Shown here: piece by piece, positions 24,540-32,213 of the stretch | How the letters are laid out: each line of letters opens with the position of its first letter | Numbering within the stretch: position 1 is the stretch's first letter | From: Coriobacteriaceae bacterium | GTDB taxonomy: Bacteria; Actinomycetota; Coriobacteriia; Coriobacteriales; Coriobacteriaceae | Length of the DNA stretch: 49,940 nucleotides | Direction: 5' to 3' | Assembly (NCBI GenBank): GCA_902363875.1 | Contig: CABJBO010000013.1 | Location: forward strand, 1 to 49,940 | Translations under genes and position numbers: made by a program | Notes under the pieces: model-generated | Database searches by the model: none | What the model was told of the DNA's origin: nothing | The model's input: the letters and a program-made list of their open reading frames with translations, nothing else

Positions 24540-26543
24540 ATGTCGAAGCAAGCGGTCGTTGGAATCTTGGCGCATGTCGATGCCGGCAAGACCACGTTGG
24601 CCGAGGCCATGCTGTTCAACGCGGGCCGCATTCGCAAGCGTGGCCGCGTGGACGATGGCGATTCGCATCTGGACACTAACACGATCGAGCGCGAGCGCGG
24701 CATCACGATTTTCTCGTCGCAGGCCGTGCTCGACCACGGCGATACCCACGTCATGCTCGTGGATGCTCCCGGCCATGTCGATTTTTCTGCCGAGGCGGAG
24801 CGCACACTGCGTGCCCTGGACTACGCGATTCTGGTGGTGGGCGCCAACGATGGCGTGCAGGGGCACACCGAAACCCTGTGGTGCCTGCTTGCACGCTATG
24901 ACATCCCGACGTTCATCTTCATCAACAAGATCGATTTGGAGAATCCCGGCCGCGATGTTTTGCTGGCACAACTTGGGCAGCGTCTTTCCGAAGGCCGTCT
25001 GGATGCCAACGAACTGTTGGCGGGCGGTGCCGTTCAGGAGGACGCTGCTGCGTTGGACGAGGCGGCGCTCGAGGAGTTTTTTGAAGCGGGTGAGCTTTCT
25101 GTCGTAACGCTGTCGCGCATGGTTGCCGAGCGCAAGCTCTTTCCCTGCTTTGCCGGCTCGGCGCTCAAGGACCAAGGCGTGGACGAGCTGTTGGATGGCA
25201 TGTGCGCGCTGATGCGTGAACAGGCGTGGCTCCCGGAGTTTGCCGCGCGCGTCTATCGTGTCAGCCGCGGAGATCGCGGCGAGCGTTTGGCTTGGGTTAA
25301 AGTGACCGGTGGCACGCTGCGCGCCAAGCAGATGATTGACGGACGTTCCGGTGCCGGGGCATGGGAGCAGAAGGTCGATCAAGTACGCATCTATAACGGC
25401 GAGAAGTATGAGCTTGCGCAAGAAGTTGCTGCTGGCGGTATTTGTGCCGTGACGGGTCTTGCGCACGTTCGCCCAGGGGACGCCCTGGGCGCGGAGCCCG
25501 CGGGCGATGCGCCCGTCATTGCGCCGGTCCTTACCTATACGGTGCTTCCGGGCGAACACGACGTCCATGCGGTGTTCAAAGCGCTGAGTGAGTTGGCGGA
25601 TGAAGATCCCATGCTCGGCGTAAGCTGGAATACGCATCTAGAGCAGATTCATTTGCAGCTGATGGGCGCCGTGCAACTCGAGGTCGTGCAGCGGGTGTTG
25701 GCCGATCGTTTTGGCCTTGCGGTCGAGTTTGAGCCCGGCGGCATTCTCTATAAGGAGACTATTTCGCGGCCGGTCGAGGGCGTGGGCCACTTTGAGCCGC
25801 TGCGCCACTATGCCGAGGTGCATCTGCGCCTGGAGCCGTTGCCGGCGGGTTCGGGTGTGCAGTTTGGCACCGTGACCTCGACCGACGAGCTCGATCCTAA
25901 CTGGCAGCGTTTGGCACTCACCAACGCTATGGAGCGCGACCACCTGGGCGTGCTGACGGGCTCGCCCATCACCGATGTGCGCATTACGCTCACGGGCGGC
26001 CGCGCGCATGCCAAACACACCGAGGGCGGCGATTTTCGCCAGGCCACGTATCGCGCGATTCGCCAGGGTTTGATGCAGGCGCGCGAGGTCGGCGCAGACG
26101 TGTTGCTGGAGCCGTGGTACCACTTTGAGCTCGAGGTGCCGGGGGAGTGCGTGGGCCGGGCGTTGTCAGATGTCACACGCATGGGTGCCGAGTACGAGCC
26201 GCCGACGATGGCGGGAGACCGAGCGAAGCTTGTGGGTCGCGTGCCGGCATCCGAGGTGCAGGATTACGCGCTGGAGGTGGCTGCCTACACGAGCGGGCGC
26301 GGTCATCTGTACCTGGAGTTCGCCGGTTATGCGGCTTGCCATGATGCCGAGCGCGTAATCGAGACGGCCGCCTATGAGCCCGAGGCCGATCTGCCCAACA
26401 CGCCCGACTCGGTCTTTTGCTCTCATGGCGCCGGCTACACGGTCAAATGGTATGACGTGCCCGCCGCAGCGCACGTAAAGATCGATCCCGCCACCTTCCG
26501 TCCCTGGCGAGCAGCAGACGCCGAGTTTTTCGGCCACATGTGA
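24540..26543 (+). CDS. TetM/TetO-like ribosomal-protection-type translational GTPase
   Basis: A 667-residue EF-G paralogue of the tetracycline ribosomal-protection family. G1 is AHVDAGKTT (11-19), G2 region NTIERERGITIFSSQA, G3 DAPGH, G4 NKID. The family's domain IV/V end is clear: VFCSHGAGYTVKWYDVPAAAHV. TetM-type proteins chase tetracycline from the ribosome. However, chromosomal relatives without shown resistance are common in anaerobes, and codon use and base composition here match the neighbours, so resistance is not claimed. AAGAGGAGAG precedes the ATG. The last codon and stop (ATG TGA) lie inside the palindromic repeat at 26537-26569. Confidence 0.85.
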   Translation: MSKQAVVGILAHVDAGKTTLAEAMLFNAGRIRKRGRVDDGDSHLDTNTIERERGITIFSSQAVLDHGDTHVMLVDAPGHVDFSAEAERTLRALDYAILVVGANDGVQGHTETLWCLLARYDIPTFIFINKIDLENPGRDVLLAQLGQRLSEGRLDANELLAGGAVQEDAAALDEAALEEFFEAGELSVVTLSRMVAERKLFPCFAGSALKDQGVDELLDGMCALMREQAWLPEFAARVYRVSRGDRGERLAWVKVTGGTLRAKQMIDGRSGAGAWEQKVDQVRIYNGEKYELAQEVAAGGICAVTGLAHVRPGDALGAEPAGDAPVIAPVLTYTVLPGEHDVHAVFKALSELADEDPMLGVSWNTHLEQIHLQLMGAVQLEVVQRVLADRFGLAVEFEPGGILYKETISRPVEGVGHFEPLRHYAEVHLRLEPLPAGSGVQFGTVTSTDELDPNWQRLALTNAMERDHLGVLTGSPITDVRITLTGGRAHAKHTEGGDFRQATYRAIRQGLMQAREVGADVLLEPWYHFELEVPGECVGRALSDVTRMGAEYEPPTMAGDRAKLVGRVPASEVQDYALEVAAYTSGRGHLYLEFAGYAACHDAERVIETAAYEPEADLPNTPDSVFCSHGAGYTVKWYDVPAAAHVKIDPATFRPWRAADAEFFGHM

Positions 26544-26569
26544 CAAAGGGACAGCCCCTTTGTCACATG
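26537..26569. repeat. TGTGACAAAGGGACA hairpin, copy A (overlaps a stop codon)
   Basis: CATGTGACAAAGGG (26537-26550) pairs with CCCTTTGTCACATG (26556-26569), 14 bp perfect, loop ACAGC. It supplies the final Met codon and TGA of the TetM-like gene. Near-identical copies occur at 30265-30297 and 31490-31520. Confidence 0.85.
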
Positions 26570-26572
26570 CTA

Positions 26573-26603
26573 TTGGTATAACTCAGTATAAGTTGGTATA
26601 ACT
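26573..26603 (+). promoter_or_regulatory. Direct repeats TTGGTATAACT upstream of the AAA ATPase gene
   Basis: TTGGTATAACT occurs at 26573-26583 and again at 26593-26603, exactly 20 bp (two helical turns) apart, with CAGTATAAG between. Tandem same-face sites 34 bp before the ATG suggest binding by a regulator, possibly combined with the -10 (TATAAG or TATAAC). The block directly follows hairpin copy A. Confidence 0.5.
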
Positions 26604-26636
26604 GTTACCAGGGTTTGCCAATCCGAGGAGGCCGAT

Positions 26637-27755
26637 ATGAATCCAAACCCCTTTAAGCCCACAGCTGGTAAGCGGCCTCCGATACTCATCGGTCGCGAGT
26701 CGGTCATCGAAGATTTTGAGGAAGGGCTCGACAACGGCGCCGGAGCGCCGGGCAGGCTCATGCTCATTACGGGAAACCGCGGCTGTGGCAAAACGGTTCT
26801 CCTGCGGGAGCTGCAACGTCTAGCCAGCGAGCGCGGATGGGCGGTTGTCTCCGATTCCGCTTCGCTTGGTTTGTGCGACCGCTTGGCCGACGCGCTTCGC
26901 TCGAATAAACCCGTTGTGACGTCAATGGAGTTTGGGCCGTCGTTTGGCCGGATGTCGGTCGAGGCGGCGCGGGCAAAAGGCGAGACATTGCGAGGGCTGG
27001 TCAACGAGCGTCTCAAGAAGCTCGGTCCGGGCAAGGGCGTCTTGTTTGCGATTGACGAGGCACAATCGGTGTCTATCGAGGAACTGGCGGCTCTTGCCGT
27101 CCTCTATCAGCAGGTGCTCGGAGACCAGGATGCCACGGGCTTGCCCGATAGCGACCAGCGCGGTCTTGCGCTGGCGTTCGCCGGCTTGCCCAGTATGGTT
27201 GACGATCTGCTCGAAGAGCCGAGCGTGACGTTTTTGCGGCGTGCCCAGCAGCGTACGTTGGGGGCAATATCTTTGCCCAAAGTGCGCGATTCGTATATCC
27301 AGACGGTCAAAGACGCTGGTCTTTACGTTGACGCGGAGACGGCGGACCTTGCGGCGCGCAAGAGCATGGGGCATCCCTATATGGTTCAGCTGGTGGGCTA
27401 TTACATGTGGCGGTCTGCTGTCCGGCGTGGCTCGCAAGTCATCGAAAGGCGCGATGTCGAGAATGGCCATGCGGATGCCGTCTCCGAGTTCTACGAAGCG
27501 GTTGACGCACCTCTGTATTACGGTCTGCGCAGCCCTCAGCGCCTCTTTATCGAGGCTATGGCGGTTGACGAGGACAAGCCGACGCGCACGGCGGATATCA
27601 TTGAGCGCTGCGACCGTACCCAGAGCTGGGCGAGTAAATATCGCGCAAGCCTGATTCGCGAGCGCGTCATCGAGGCCGCCGGATACGGCCTTGTGCGGTT
27701 TACCGTGCCCATGCTGGGCGAGTATATCCGCGACCGCGTTTTATGGCATGAGTAG
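26637..27755 (+). CDS. AAA/STAND-like ATPase with C-terminal winged helix (paralogue 1)
   Basis: A 372-residue ATPase of the AAA_16/Orc1-like group. It begins NPFKPTAGKRPPILIGRESVIEDF, then Walker A TGNRGCGKT (45-53), Walker B VLFAIDEAQ (about 135-143), and sensor region ALAFAGLPSMVDDLL. RRAQQRTLGAISLPKVRD follows, and the C-terminal 80 residues look like a winged-helix domain (RLFIEAMAVDEDKPTRTADIIER). No nuclease or transposase domain is present. The paralogue at 30303-31403 has the same architecture. The stop codon lies 10 bp before the start of the UvrA-like gene, so the two are probably cotranscribed. The role is unknown; DNA remodelling or defence is possible. Confidence 0.8.
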   Translation: MNPNPFKPTAGKRPPILIGRESVIEDFEEGLDNGAGAPGRLMLITGNRGCGKTVLLRELQRLASERGWAVVSDSASLGLCDRLADALRSNKPVVTSMEFGPSFGRMSVEAARAKGETLRGLVNERLKKLGPGKGVLFAIDEAQSVSIEELAALAVLYQQVLGDQDATGLPDSDQRGLALAFAGLPSMVDDLLEEPSVTFLRRAQQRTLGAISLPKVRDSYIQTVKDAGLYVDAETADLAARKSMGHPYMVQLVGYYMWRSAVRRGSQVIERRDVENGHADAVSEFYEAVDAPLYYGLRSPQRLFIEAMAVDEDKPTRTADIIERCDRTQSWASKYRASLIRERVIEAAGYGLVRFTVPMLGEYIRDRVLWHE

Positions 27756-27765
27756 GGTGATAAAG

Positions 27766-30261
27766 GTGACGGAACAGAAGATGAGCCCGCAGGCTATCGA
27801 GGTGCGCGGTGCACGTGTCCACAATCTCAAGGACATCGATATCGATATTCCGCTGGGGAGGCTCGTGGGCATTGCCGGCGTGTCGGGCTCGGGCAAGAGC
27901 TCGCTGGCGCTGGGAGTTCTTTATGCCGAGGGCTCGCGCCGTTACCTGGAGGCGCTCAGCACCTATACTCGACGTCGCCTGACGCAGGCCGAGCACGCCC
28001 AGGTGGACGAGGTATTGCACGTACCGGCGGCACTCGCGTTGCATCAGCGTCCCAGTGTGCCAGGCGTGCGCTCGACCTTTGGTACCATGACCGAGCTCAA
28101 CAACAGTCTGCGTTTGCTCTTTAGCCGCTGTGCCCATCACGTGTGCCCACATTGCGGGGCGCGTGTGGAGCCGAGCCTTAACGTGGCTGCGGGCCTGTCG
28201 CTCACGTGCCCCGCATGCGGCCGCGAGTTCTACGCGCCGAGTGCCGAGGACCTTGCCTTTAACAGCGGCGGTGCGTGCCCTACCTGCGGCGGCACTGGTG
28301 TCATGCGCGAGGTGGACGAAGCGAGCCTGGTGCCCGACGAGTCAAAGACCATCAACGAAGGCGCGGTGCTTCCCTGGGGTACGCTCATGTGGGATCTGAT
28401 GAAGCAGGTAGCCGGCGAGATGGGCGTGCGCACCGACGTGCCGTTTAACCAGCTCACGCCTCAAGAGCGCGACATCGTGTTCCACGGTCCGGCGGTTAAA
28501 AAGCACATTCTCTACGTTCCCAAAAACGGCGAGGGCGCCACGCCGCTCGATTTTACCTATTACAACGCTGTCTATACCGTCGAGAATGCGCTCGCCAAGG
28601 TTAAGGACGACAAGGGCCTCAAGCGCGTGGCGCGCTTTTTGCGCGAGGGGCCATGCCGTGACTGTGGCGGCACGCGTCTCTCCGAGGCCGCACGCCATCC
28701 CCAGGTGCGCGGTATCAATCTGGCGCAGGCCGCGGCTATGACGCTGGGTGAGGCGATTGAGTGGGTGCGCGGGGTGCCCGCATCCTTGCCGGCCGAGATG
28801 CAGCCCATGGCGACGGATATCTGCGATTCGTTTTTGAGCACGGCCCGTCGACTGGTCGATCTGGGCCTCGATTACCTTTCACTCGACCGCGCCGGTGCCA
28901 CGCTCTCCACGGGCGAGCGTCAGCGCGTGCAGCTCGCCCGCGTGGTGCGTAACCGATCGACGGGCGTGCTGTATGTGCTGGACGAGCCTTCGATCGGCTT
29001 GCATCCTGCCAATGTCGACGGCTTGGTGGGCGTGATGCGCGATCTGGTGGTCGACGGCAATACCGTGGTTGTTGTCGACCACGACACGCGCGTGCTGGCA
29101 GAAGCCGACTATCTGGTCGAGATGGGCCCCGTTGCGGGAGCAGGCGGCGGCCATGTAATCGCCGCCGGTACGGTATGTGAGGTCGAGCAATCGCAGGGCA
29201 GCCGCATCGCGCCGTTCTTGCGCTCGGACCCCAAGCGTCTGCGCCCGCAGGTGGCTGACGACGAAATGTTCGACCTAGGCCATATCCACATGGCGACCGA
29301 TGCCATCCATACCGTCAAACCGCTCGAAGTCGATATCCCGCGCGGCCGCCTTGTCGCGGTGACGGGCGTTTCGGGTTCGGGCAAGACGACGTTGGTGCTC
29401 GAGACGCTCATCCCGGCGCTCAAGGCACAGGCAGCCGGTGAGCGCCTGCCAAGGCACGTGCGTTGGGTCGATGCCGAGGGCATCGCGCGCGCCAACCTGA
29501 TTGACGCCACGCCCATCGGCGCCAACGTACGCTCGACGGTAGCGACCTATGCCGACATCCATGATGAGCTGCGCCGCGCCTTCGCCCGTACGCCCGAGGC
29601 CAAGGCGGCAGGATATAAAGCGGGTGCCTTTAGCTACAACACTGGCGCTTTGCGCTGCCCTACGTGCGATGGCACGGGCTCGATATCGCTCGACGTGCAG
29701 TTTTTGCCCGATGTCGAGATCGTCTGCCCTGCATGCCACGGCTCGCGTTATGCAGACGCGGCCTCGCATATTCATCGCGAGGGCAAGGACGGCAGCCTGC
29801 TTACGTTGCCGCAGCTCATGGATATGAGCGTGGATGAGGCCCTCGACGCGACCGTCGGACTCAAGAAGGTTCAGGTGCGTTTACAGACCTTGCACGACCT
29901 GGGCTTGGGTTATCTCACGCTTGGTGAGCCCACGCCGGCGCTTTCGGGCGGCGAGGCGCAGCGCCTTAAGCTTGCGAGCGAGATGGGCCGCGTGCAGGAC
30001 GATGCCGTATTCGTATTCGACGAGCCCACGATTGGCCTGCATCCGCTCGATGTTCAGGTGTTGCTGAGTGTGTTTGATGGCCTTGTTGCCAAGGGCGCCA
30101 CGGTTATCGTGATCGAGCACGACCTCGACCTTATCCGTAACGCCGATTACGTGATCGACATGGGCCCGGGCGGCGGCGACGCAGGCGGACAAATCGTCTG
30201 TGTCGGCACGCCGGGCGACATCGCTGCCTGCTCCGCAAGCATCACCGGCCGCTACCTCTAA
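27766..30261 (+). CDS. UvrA-like ABC ATPase lacking the UvrB-binding domain (class II UvrA)
   Basis: An 831-residue UvrA homologue with two ABC cassettes: Walker A GVSGSGKSS (39-47) and GVSGSGKTT, signatures LSTGERQR and LSGGEAQR, Walker B YVLDEPSIGLHP and FVFDEPTIGLHP. Zinc modules are CPHC (127-130), CPAC, CPTC (171-174) and the later CPTC/CPAC pair. Only about 40 residues separate the first zinc knuckle from the NSGGACPTCGGTG block, where canonical UvrA (about 940 residues) has the 130-residue UvrB-binding domain. That deletion marks class II UvrA proteins (Deinococcus UvrA2, drug-resistance DrrC types), which do not load UvrB. The GTG at 27766 has GGTGAT four bases upstream; ATGs at 27748 or 27781 are alternatives. 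Confidence 0.85.
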   Translation: MTEQKMSPQAIEVRGARVHNLKDIDIDIPLGRLVGIAGVSGSGKSSLALGVLYAEGSRRYLEALSTYTRRRLTQAEHAQVDEVLHVPAALALHQRPSVPGVRSTFGTMTELNNSLRLLFSRCAHHVCPHCGARVEPSLNVAAGLSLTCPACGREFYAPSAEDLAFNSGGACPTCGGTGVMREVDEASLVPDESKTINEGAVLPWGTLMWDLMKQVAGEMGVRTDVPFNQLTPQERDIVFHGPAVKKHILYVPKNGEGATPLDFTYYNAVYTVENALAKVKDDKGLKRVARFLREGPCRDCGGTRLSEAARHPQVRGINLAQAAAMTLGEAIEWVRGVPASLPAEMQPMATDICDSFLSTARRLVDLGLDYLSLDRAGATLSTGERQRVQLARVVRNRSTGVLYVLDEPSIGLHPANVDGLVGVMRDLVVDGNTVVVVDHDTRVLAEADYLVEMGPVAGAGGGHVIAAGTVCEVEQSQGSRIAPFLRSDPKRLRPQVADDEMFDLGHIHMATDAIHTVKPLEVDIPRGRLVAVTGVSGSGKTTLVLETLIPALKAQAAGERLPRHVRWVDAEGIARANLIDATPIGANVRSTVATYADIHDELRRAFARTPEAKAAGYKAGAFSYNTGALRCPTCDGTGSISLDVQFLPDVEIVCPACHGSRYADAASHIHREGKDGSLLTLPQLMDMSVDEALDATVGLKKVQVRLQTLHDLGLGYLTLGEPTPALSGGEAQRLKLASEMGRVQDDAVFVFDEPTIGLHPLDVQVLLSVFDGLVAKGATVIVIEHDLDLIRNADYVIDMGPGGGDAGGQIVCVGTPGDIAACSASITGRYL

Positions 30262-30264
30262 CCG

Positions 30265-30297
30265 AATGTGACAAAGGGACTGTCCCTTTGTCACATT
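30265..30297. repeat. TGTGACAAAGGGACT hairpin, copy B
   Basis: AATGTGACAAAGGGA (30265-30279) is perfectly complementary to 30283-30297, 15 bp with loop CTG. It sits between the convergent UvrA-like and AAA paralogue 2 genes, 4 and 6 bp from their stop codons. No U-tract follows. Confidence 0.88.
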
Positions 30298-30302
30298 GAT
30301 GC

Positions 30303-31403
30303 CTATTTCACGCATTGAGCGGCGAGATAGTCGCGGAAGAACGGTAATTCAAAAGCGACGATACCGCGCCCGCGTTCCCCAATAATGCCTGCGTCTATCA
30401 TGCGGCGTCGGTAGCGGGAGACCTGTTGCGGCGAACGCTTAAGGCGCCCGACAAGGTCGGCGGTGGTGGACTCTTCCTCGTCATCGAGCATGGCGATGAG
30501 GAATCGCTTGTCCTCTGCAGTGAGTTCCCGATAGGTCGCCGCGAGGATCCGGTCGTCCATTTCGTCGCGTGCGATTTTGATTCCCTGGTCAAAGTCGCGA
30601 GACGATATTTCTCTCGAGTTGCTCGTGAGATCCCAGGCGCGGTAACCCACAAGCTGCAAAAGGAAGGGAAAGCCCGAAATCGAGCGAACGGCCTTATCGA
30701 TTCCCTCGGCATCCGCCAAACGGTCGTTTTCCTGGATCGTTCGGATCAAGGCCTCGCGTACATCGTAGTCGGCGATACGCCCCAGATGATATTGCTGGGC
30801 GCGACGAAGGAACGAGACCGTCTTGTGGTTCAGCAACGTCGAGACGTTGTTAGGAAGTCCCGCCATGAGTAGGGCGACGCGTTTCCCATCGGTCACAAAG
30901 TGCTGATACGTGGCTGCGAGCTGGATCATCTCGTCGAGCGTCGGGTCGACCTCATCAACCGTGACGAGCAGACCGGTGCCCGTTTCGTTGAGCTGGTCGA
31001 TGATGTCGCTCATGCGATAACGCCAAGTCGAGGCATCGTGAACGCGATTGACCTCGATACTGCCGAATGGTGCAATTCCGAGACCGGTGACTTCGAAGTT
31101 GTTAGACGGGTCGATGAGATGGCCTGCAGCACGTTTCGCCCCGAACTCGATTTCCTCAAGCATTCCCGAGAGCGCGGTCGTCTTTACGGCTATCCAGCCG
31201 TGGGATTCTGCCCTTGTCGCGAGCGACGACATGAGAGCGGTTTTACCGGTTCCACGCGCACCTGAGAAGATCGAGGTCAATTCCGGGCGTCTACGCTGGC
31301 TCAAGAAGGCACGGTCCAAATCCCGAATAATCTGTTGTCTGCCGGCGAGATGGGCAGGAACCTCACCAAAACTGGGGGTAAACGGGTTCTCGAGATATTC
31401 CAC
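30303..31403 (-). CDS. AAA/STAND-like ATPase with C-terminal winged helix (paralogue 2)
   Basis: A 366-residue paralogue of the protein at 26637-27755. It has the NPFTPSFGEVPAHLAGRQQII start, Walker A SGARGTGKT (near 47-55), Walker B LLVTVDEVDP, the ALLMAGLPNNVSTLL sensor block, FLRRAQQYHLGRIADYDVREAL, and a C-terminal winged helix (LVGRLKRSPQQVSRYRRRMIDAGII). The C-terminal HTH is clear and suggests DNA contact. It starts with GTG at 31403; AAAGGAGA lies 7 bases upstream. It converges on the UvrA-like gene. Two such ATPases flanking one UvrA2, with hairpins at the borders, suggests local duplication or a captured module. Confidence 0.82.
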   Translation of the reverse strand: MEYLENPFTPSFGEVPAHLAGRQQIIRDLDRAFLSQRRRPELTSIFSGARGTGKTALMSSLATRAESHGWIAVKTTALSGMLEEIEFGAKRAAGHLIDPSNNFEVTGLGIAPFGSIEVNRVHDASTWRYRMSDIIDQLNETGTGLLVTVDEVDPTLDEMIQLAATYQHFVTDGKRVALLMAGLPNNVSTLLNHKTVSFLRRAQQYHLGRIADYDVREALIRTIQENDRLADAEGIDKAVRSISGFPFLLQLVGYRAWDLTSNSREISSRDFDQGIKIARDEMDDRILAATYRELTAEDKRFLIAMLDDEEESTTADLVGRLKRSPQQVSRYRRRMIDAGIIGERGRGIVAFELPFFRDYLAAQCVK

Positions 31404-31425
31404 AAGGCTCTCCTTTCACATCGCC

Positions 31426-31461
31426 GTTTAACTCCATTTTATTCTAGTTAATTCTGGTTAA
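31426..31461 (-). promoter_or_regulatory. Ten-bp-period AT-rich repeats upstream of AAA paralogue 2
   Basis: On the minus strand the region reads TTAACCAGAA, TTAACTAGAA, TAAAATGGAG, TTAAAC in succession, each unit 10 bp, so the TTAA words recur once per helical turn. It begins 23 bp upstream of the GTG start. It could be an autoregulatory site array or an intrinsically bent promoter segment. Confidence 0.4.
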
Positions 31462-31489
31462 AAGCGACGGCTCGTTATTTGGTGCATCA

Positions 31490-31520
31490 ATGTGACAAAG
31501 GGACAGTCCCTTTGTCACAT
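31490..31520. repeat. TGTGACAAAGGGACA hairpin, copy C (overlaps trmL stop)
   Basis: ATGTGACAAAGGGA (31490-31503) is perfectly complementary to 31507-31520, loop CAG. On the minus strand it supplies the final Met codon (31518-31520) and TGA (31515-31517) of trmL, just as copy A does for the TetM-like gene. Confidence 0.88.
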
Positions 31521-32114
31521 GCCAGGAAAGCCTGTCTGGCGCAGGGCTTCGTAGAGGACGATGGCGGCGCTGTTGGAGAGGTTGAGTGCACTAATGCGGT
31601 AGTCGGCCGGGTCGATAAAGTTGCCGCAGATATCCTGCCGAAGGATGGCTTCGTGGCTGTCCTTGGTATGCCCGAGCGCCTCCTCGTGGGCCTCCCAGAC
31701 TTCGGCGTTATCGAGCGAATCACAGTCGCGCAGCATGGGAATGCGCTCGCAGCATGCGGGCGCCGCGGCAAGCAGCGGCTCGGGAATCCCCGAGCTCTCG
31801 CTGCCAAAGACCAGATAGTCACCGTCGCGGTAGGTGCTTTGCGCATAGGTGCGGCGCGCCTTTTTGGTCAGCAGGTGCAGGCGCTCGTCGGCGGGGGAGA
31901 GGTCGTTGCGCGCAAGGAAATCCTCCCAGCCGGCATAGGTGGTCACGTCCAAGTTTTGCCAGTAGCCCAGGCCGGCGCGACGCACCGTCTTGTCGTCGAG
32001 CGAAAAGCCCAGCGGCTCTACCAGGTGCAAATGGGCACCGGTGACCACGCAGGTGCGGCCGATATTACCCGTATTGGCCGGAATCTCGGGTGCATACAGC
32101 ACGATATTGAACAT
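31515..32114 (-). CDS. trmL: tRNA (cytidine/uridine-34-2'-O)-methyltransferase TrmL
   Basis: A 199-residue SPOUT-class methyltransferase. The N-terminus FNIVLYAPEIPANTGNIGRTC is the TrmL/SpoU motif 1, the middle LVFGSESSGIPEPLL is motif 2, and RISALNLSNSAAIVLYEALRQ is the knotted motif 3 that binds SAM. There is an insertion of about 30 residues before the last motif (HEEALGHTKDSHEAILRQDICGNF) relative to the 157-residue E. coli protein. The enzyme 2'-O-methylates the wobble nucleotide of leucine tRNAs. AAGGAG precedes the ATG at 32114. The C-terminal Met and stop are inside hairpin copy C. Confidence 0.88.
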   Translation of the reverse strand: MFNIVLYAPEIPANTGNIGRTCVVTGAHLHLVEPLGFSLDDKTVRRAGLGYWQNLDVTTYAGWEDFLARNDLSPADERLHLLTKKARRTYAQSTYRDGDYLVFGSESSGIPEPLLAAAPACCERIPMLRDCDSLDNAEVWEAHEEALGHTKDSHEAILRQDICGNFIDPADYRISALNLSNSAAIVLYEALRQTGFPGM

Positions 32115-32137
32115 GAATCTCCTTGGCATAGAACGAA

Positions 32138-32176
32138 AAACCACCACGAAGGGGACAGGCACCTTCGTGGTGGTTT
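32138..32176. repeat. GGGGACAGGCACC hairpin between cobW-like and trmL genes
   Basis: AAACCACCACGAAGG (32138-32152) is perfectly complementary to 32162-32176, 15 bp, with loop GGACAGGCA. It shares the GGGACAG core with the other hairpin families but has different arms, so it is a separate subfamily. It also ends in TTT on plus and begins with AAA, so it could terminate the upstream minus-strand CobW-like gene. Confidence 0.75.
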
Positions 32177-32213
32177 GGCGGTTACGTGGGCGGAAAATGC
32201 CCGCTTCGATAAC

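Noticed and set aside
24296..24540. Plus-strand riboswitch or T-box leader for the TetM-like gene
   Set aside because: No T-box (TGGNACCGCG) or known aptamer consensus was found on plus; the conserved pattern is 6S-like on the minus strand with its own terminator.
24327..25637. 436-residue minus-strand frame opposite the TetM-like gene
   Set aside because: No motif is seen, and it would run through the 6S RNA candidate and the GTPase gene.
24540..26543. Acquired tetracycline-resistance determinant
   Set aside because: No mobile-element context and no compositional break are seen; the family is also common as a chromosomal translation factor, so resistance cannot be claimed.
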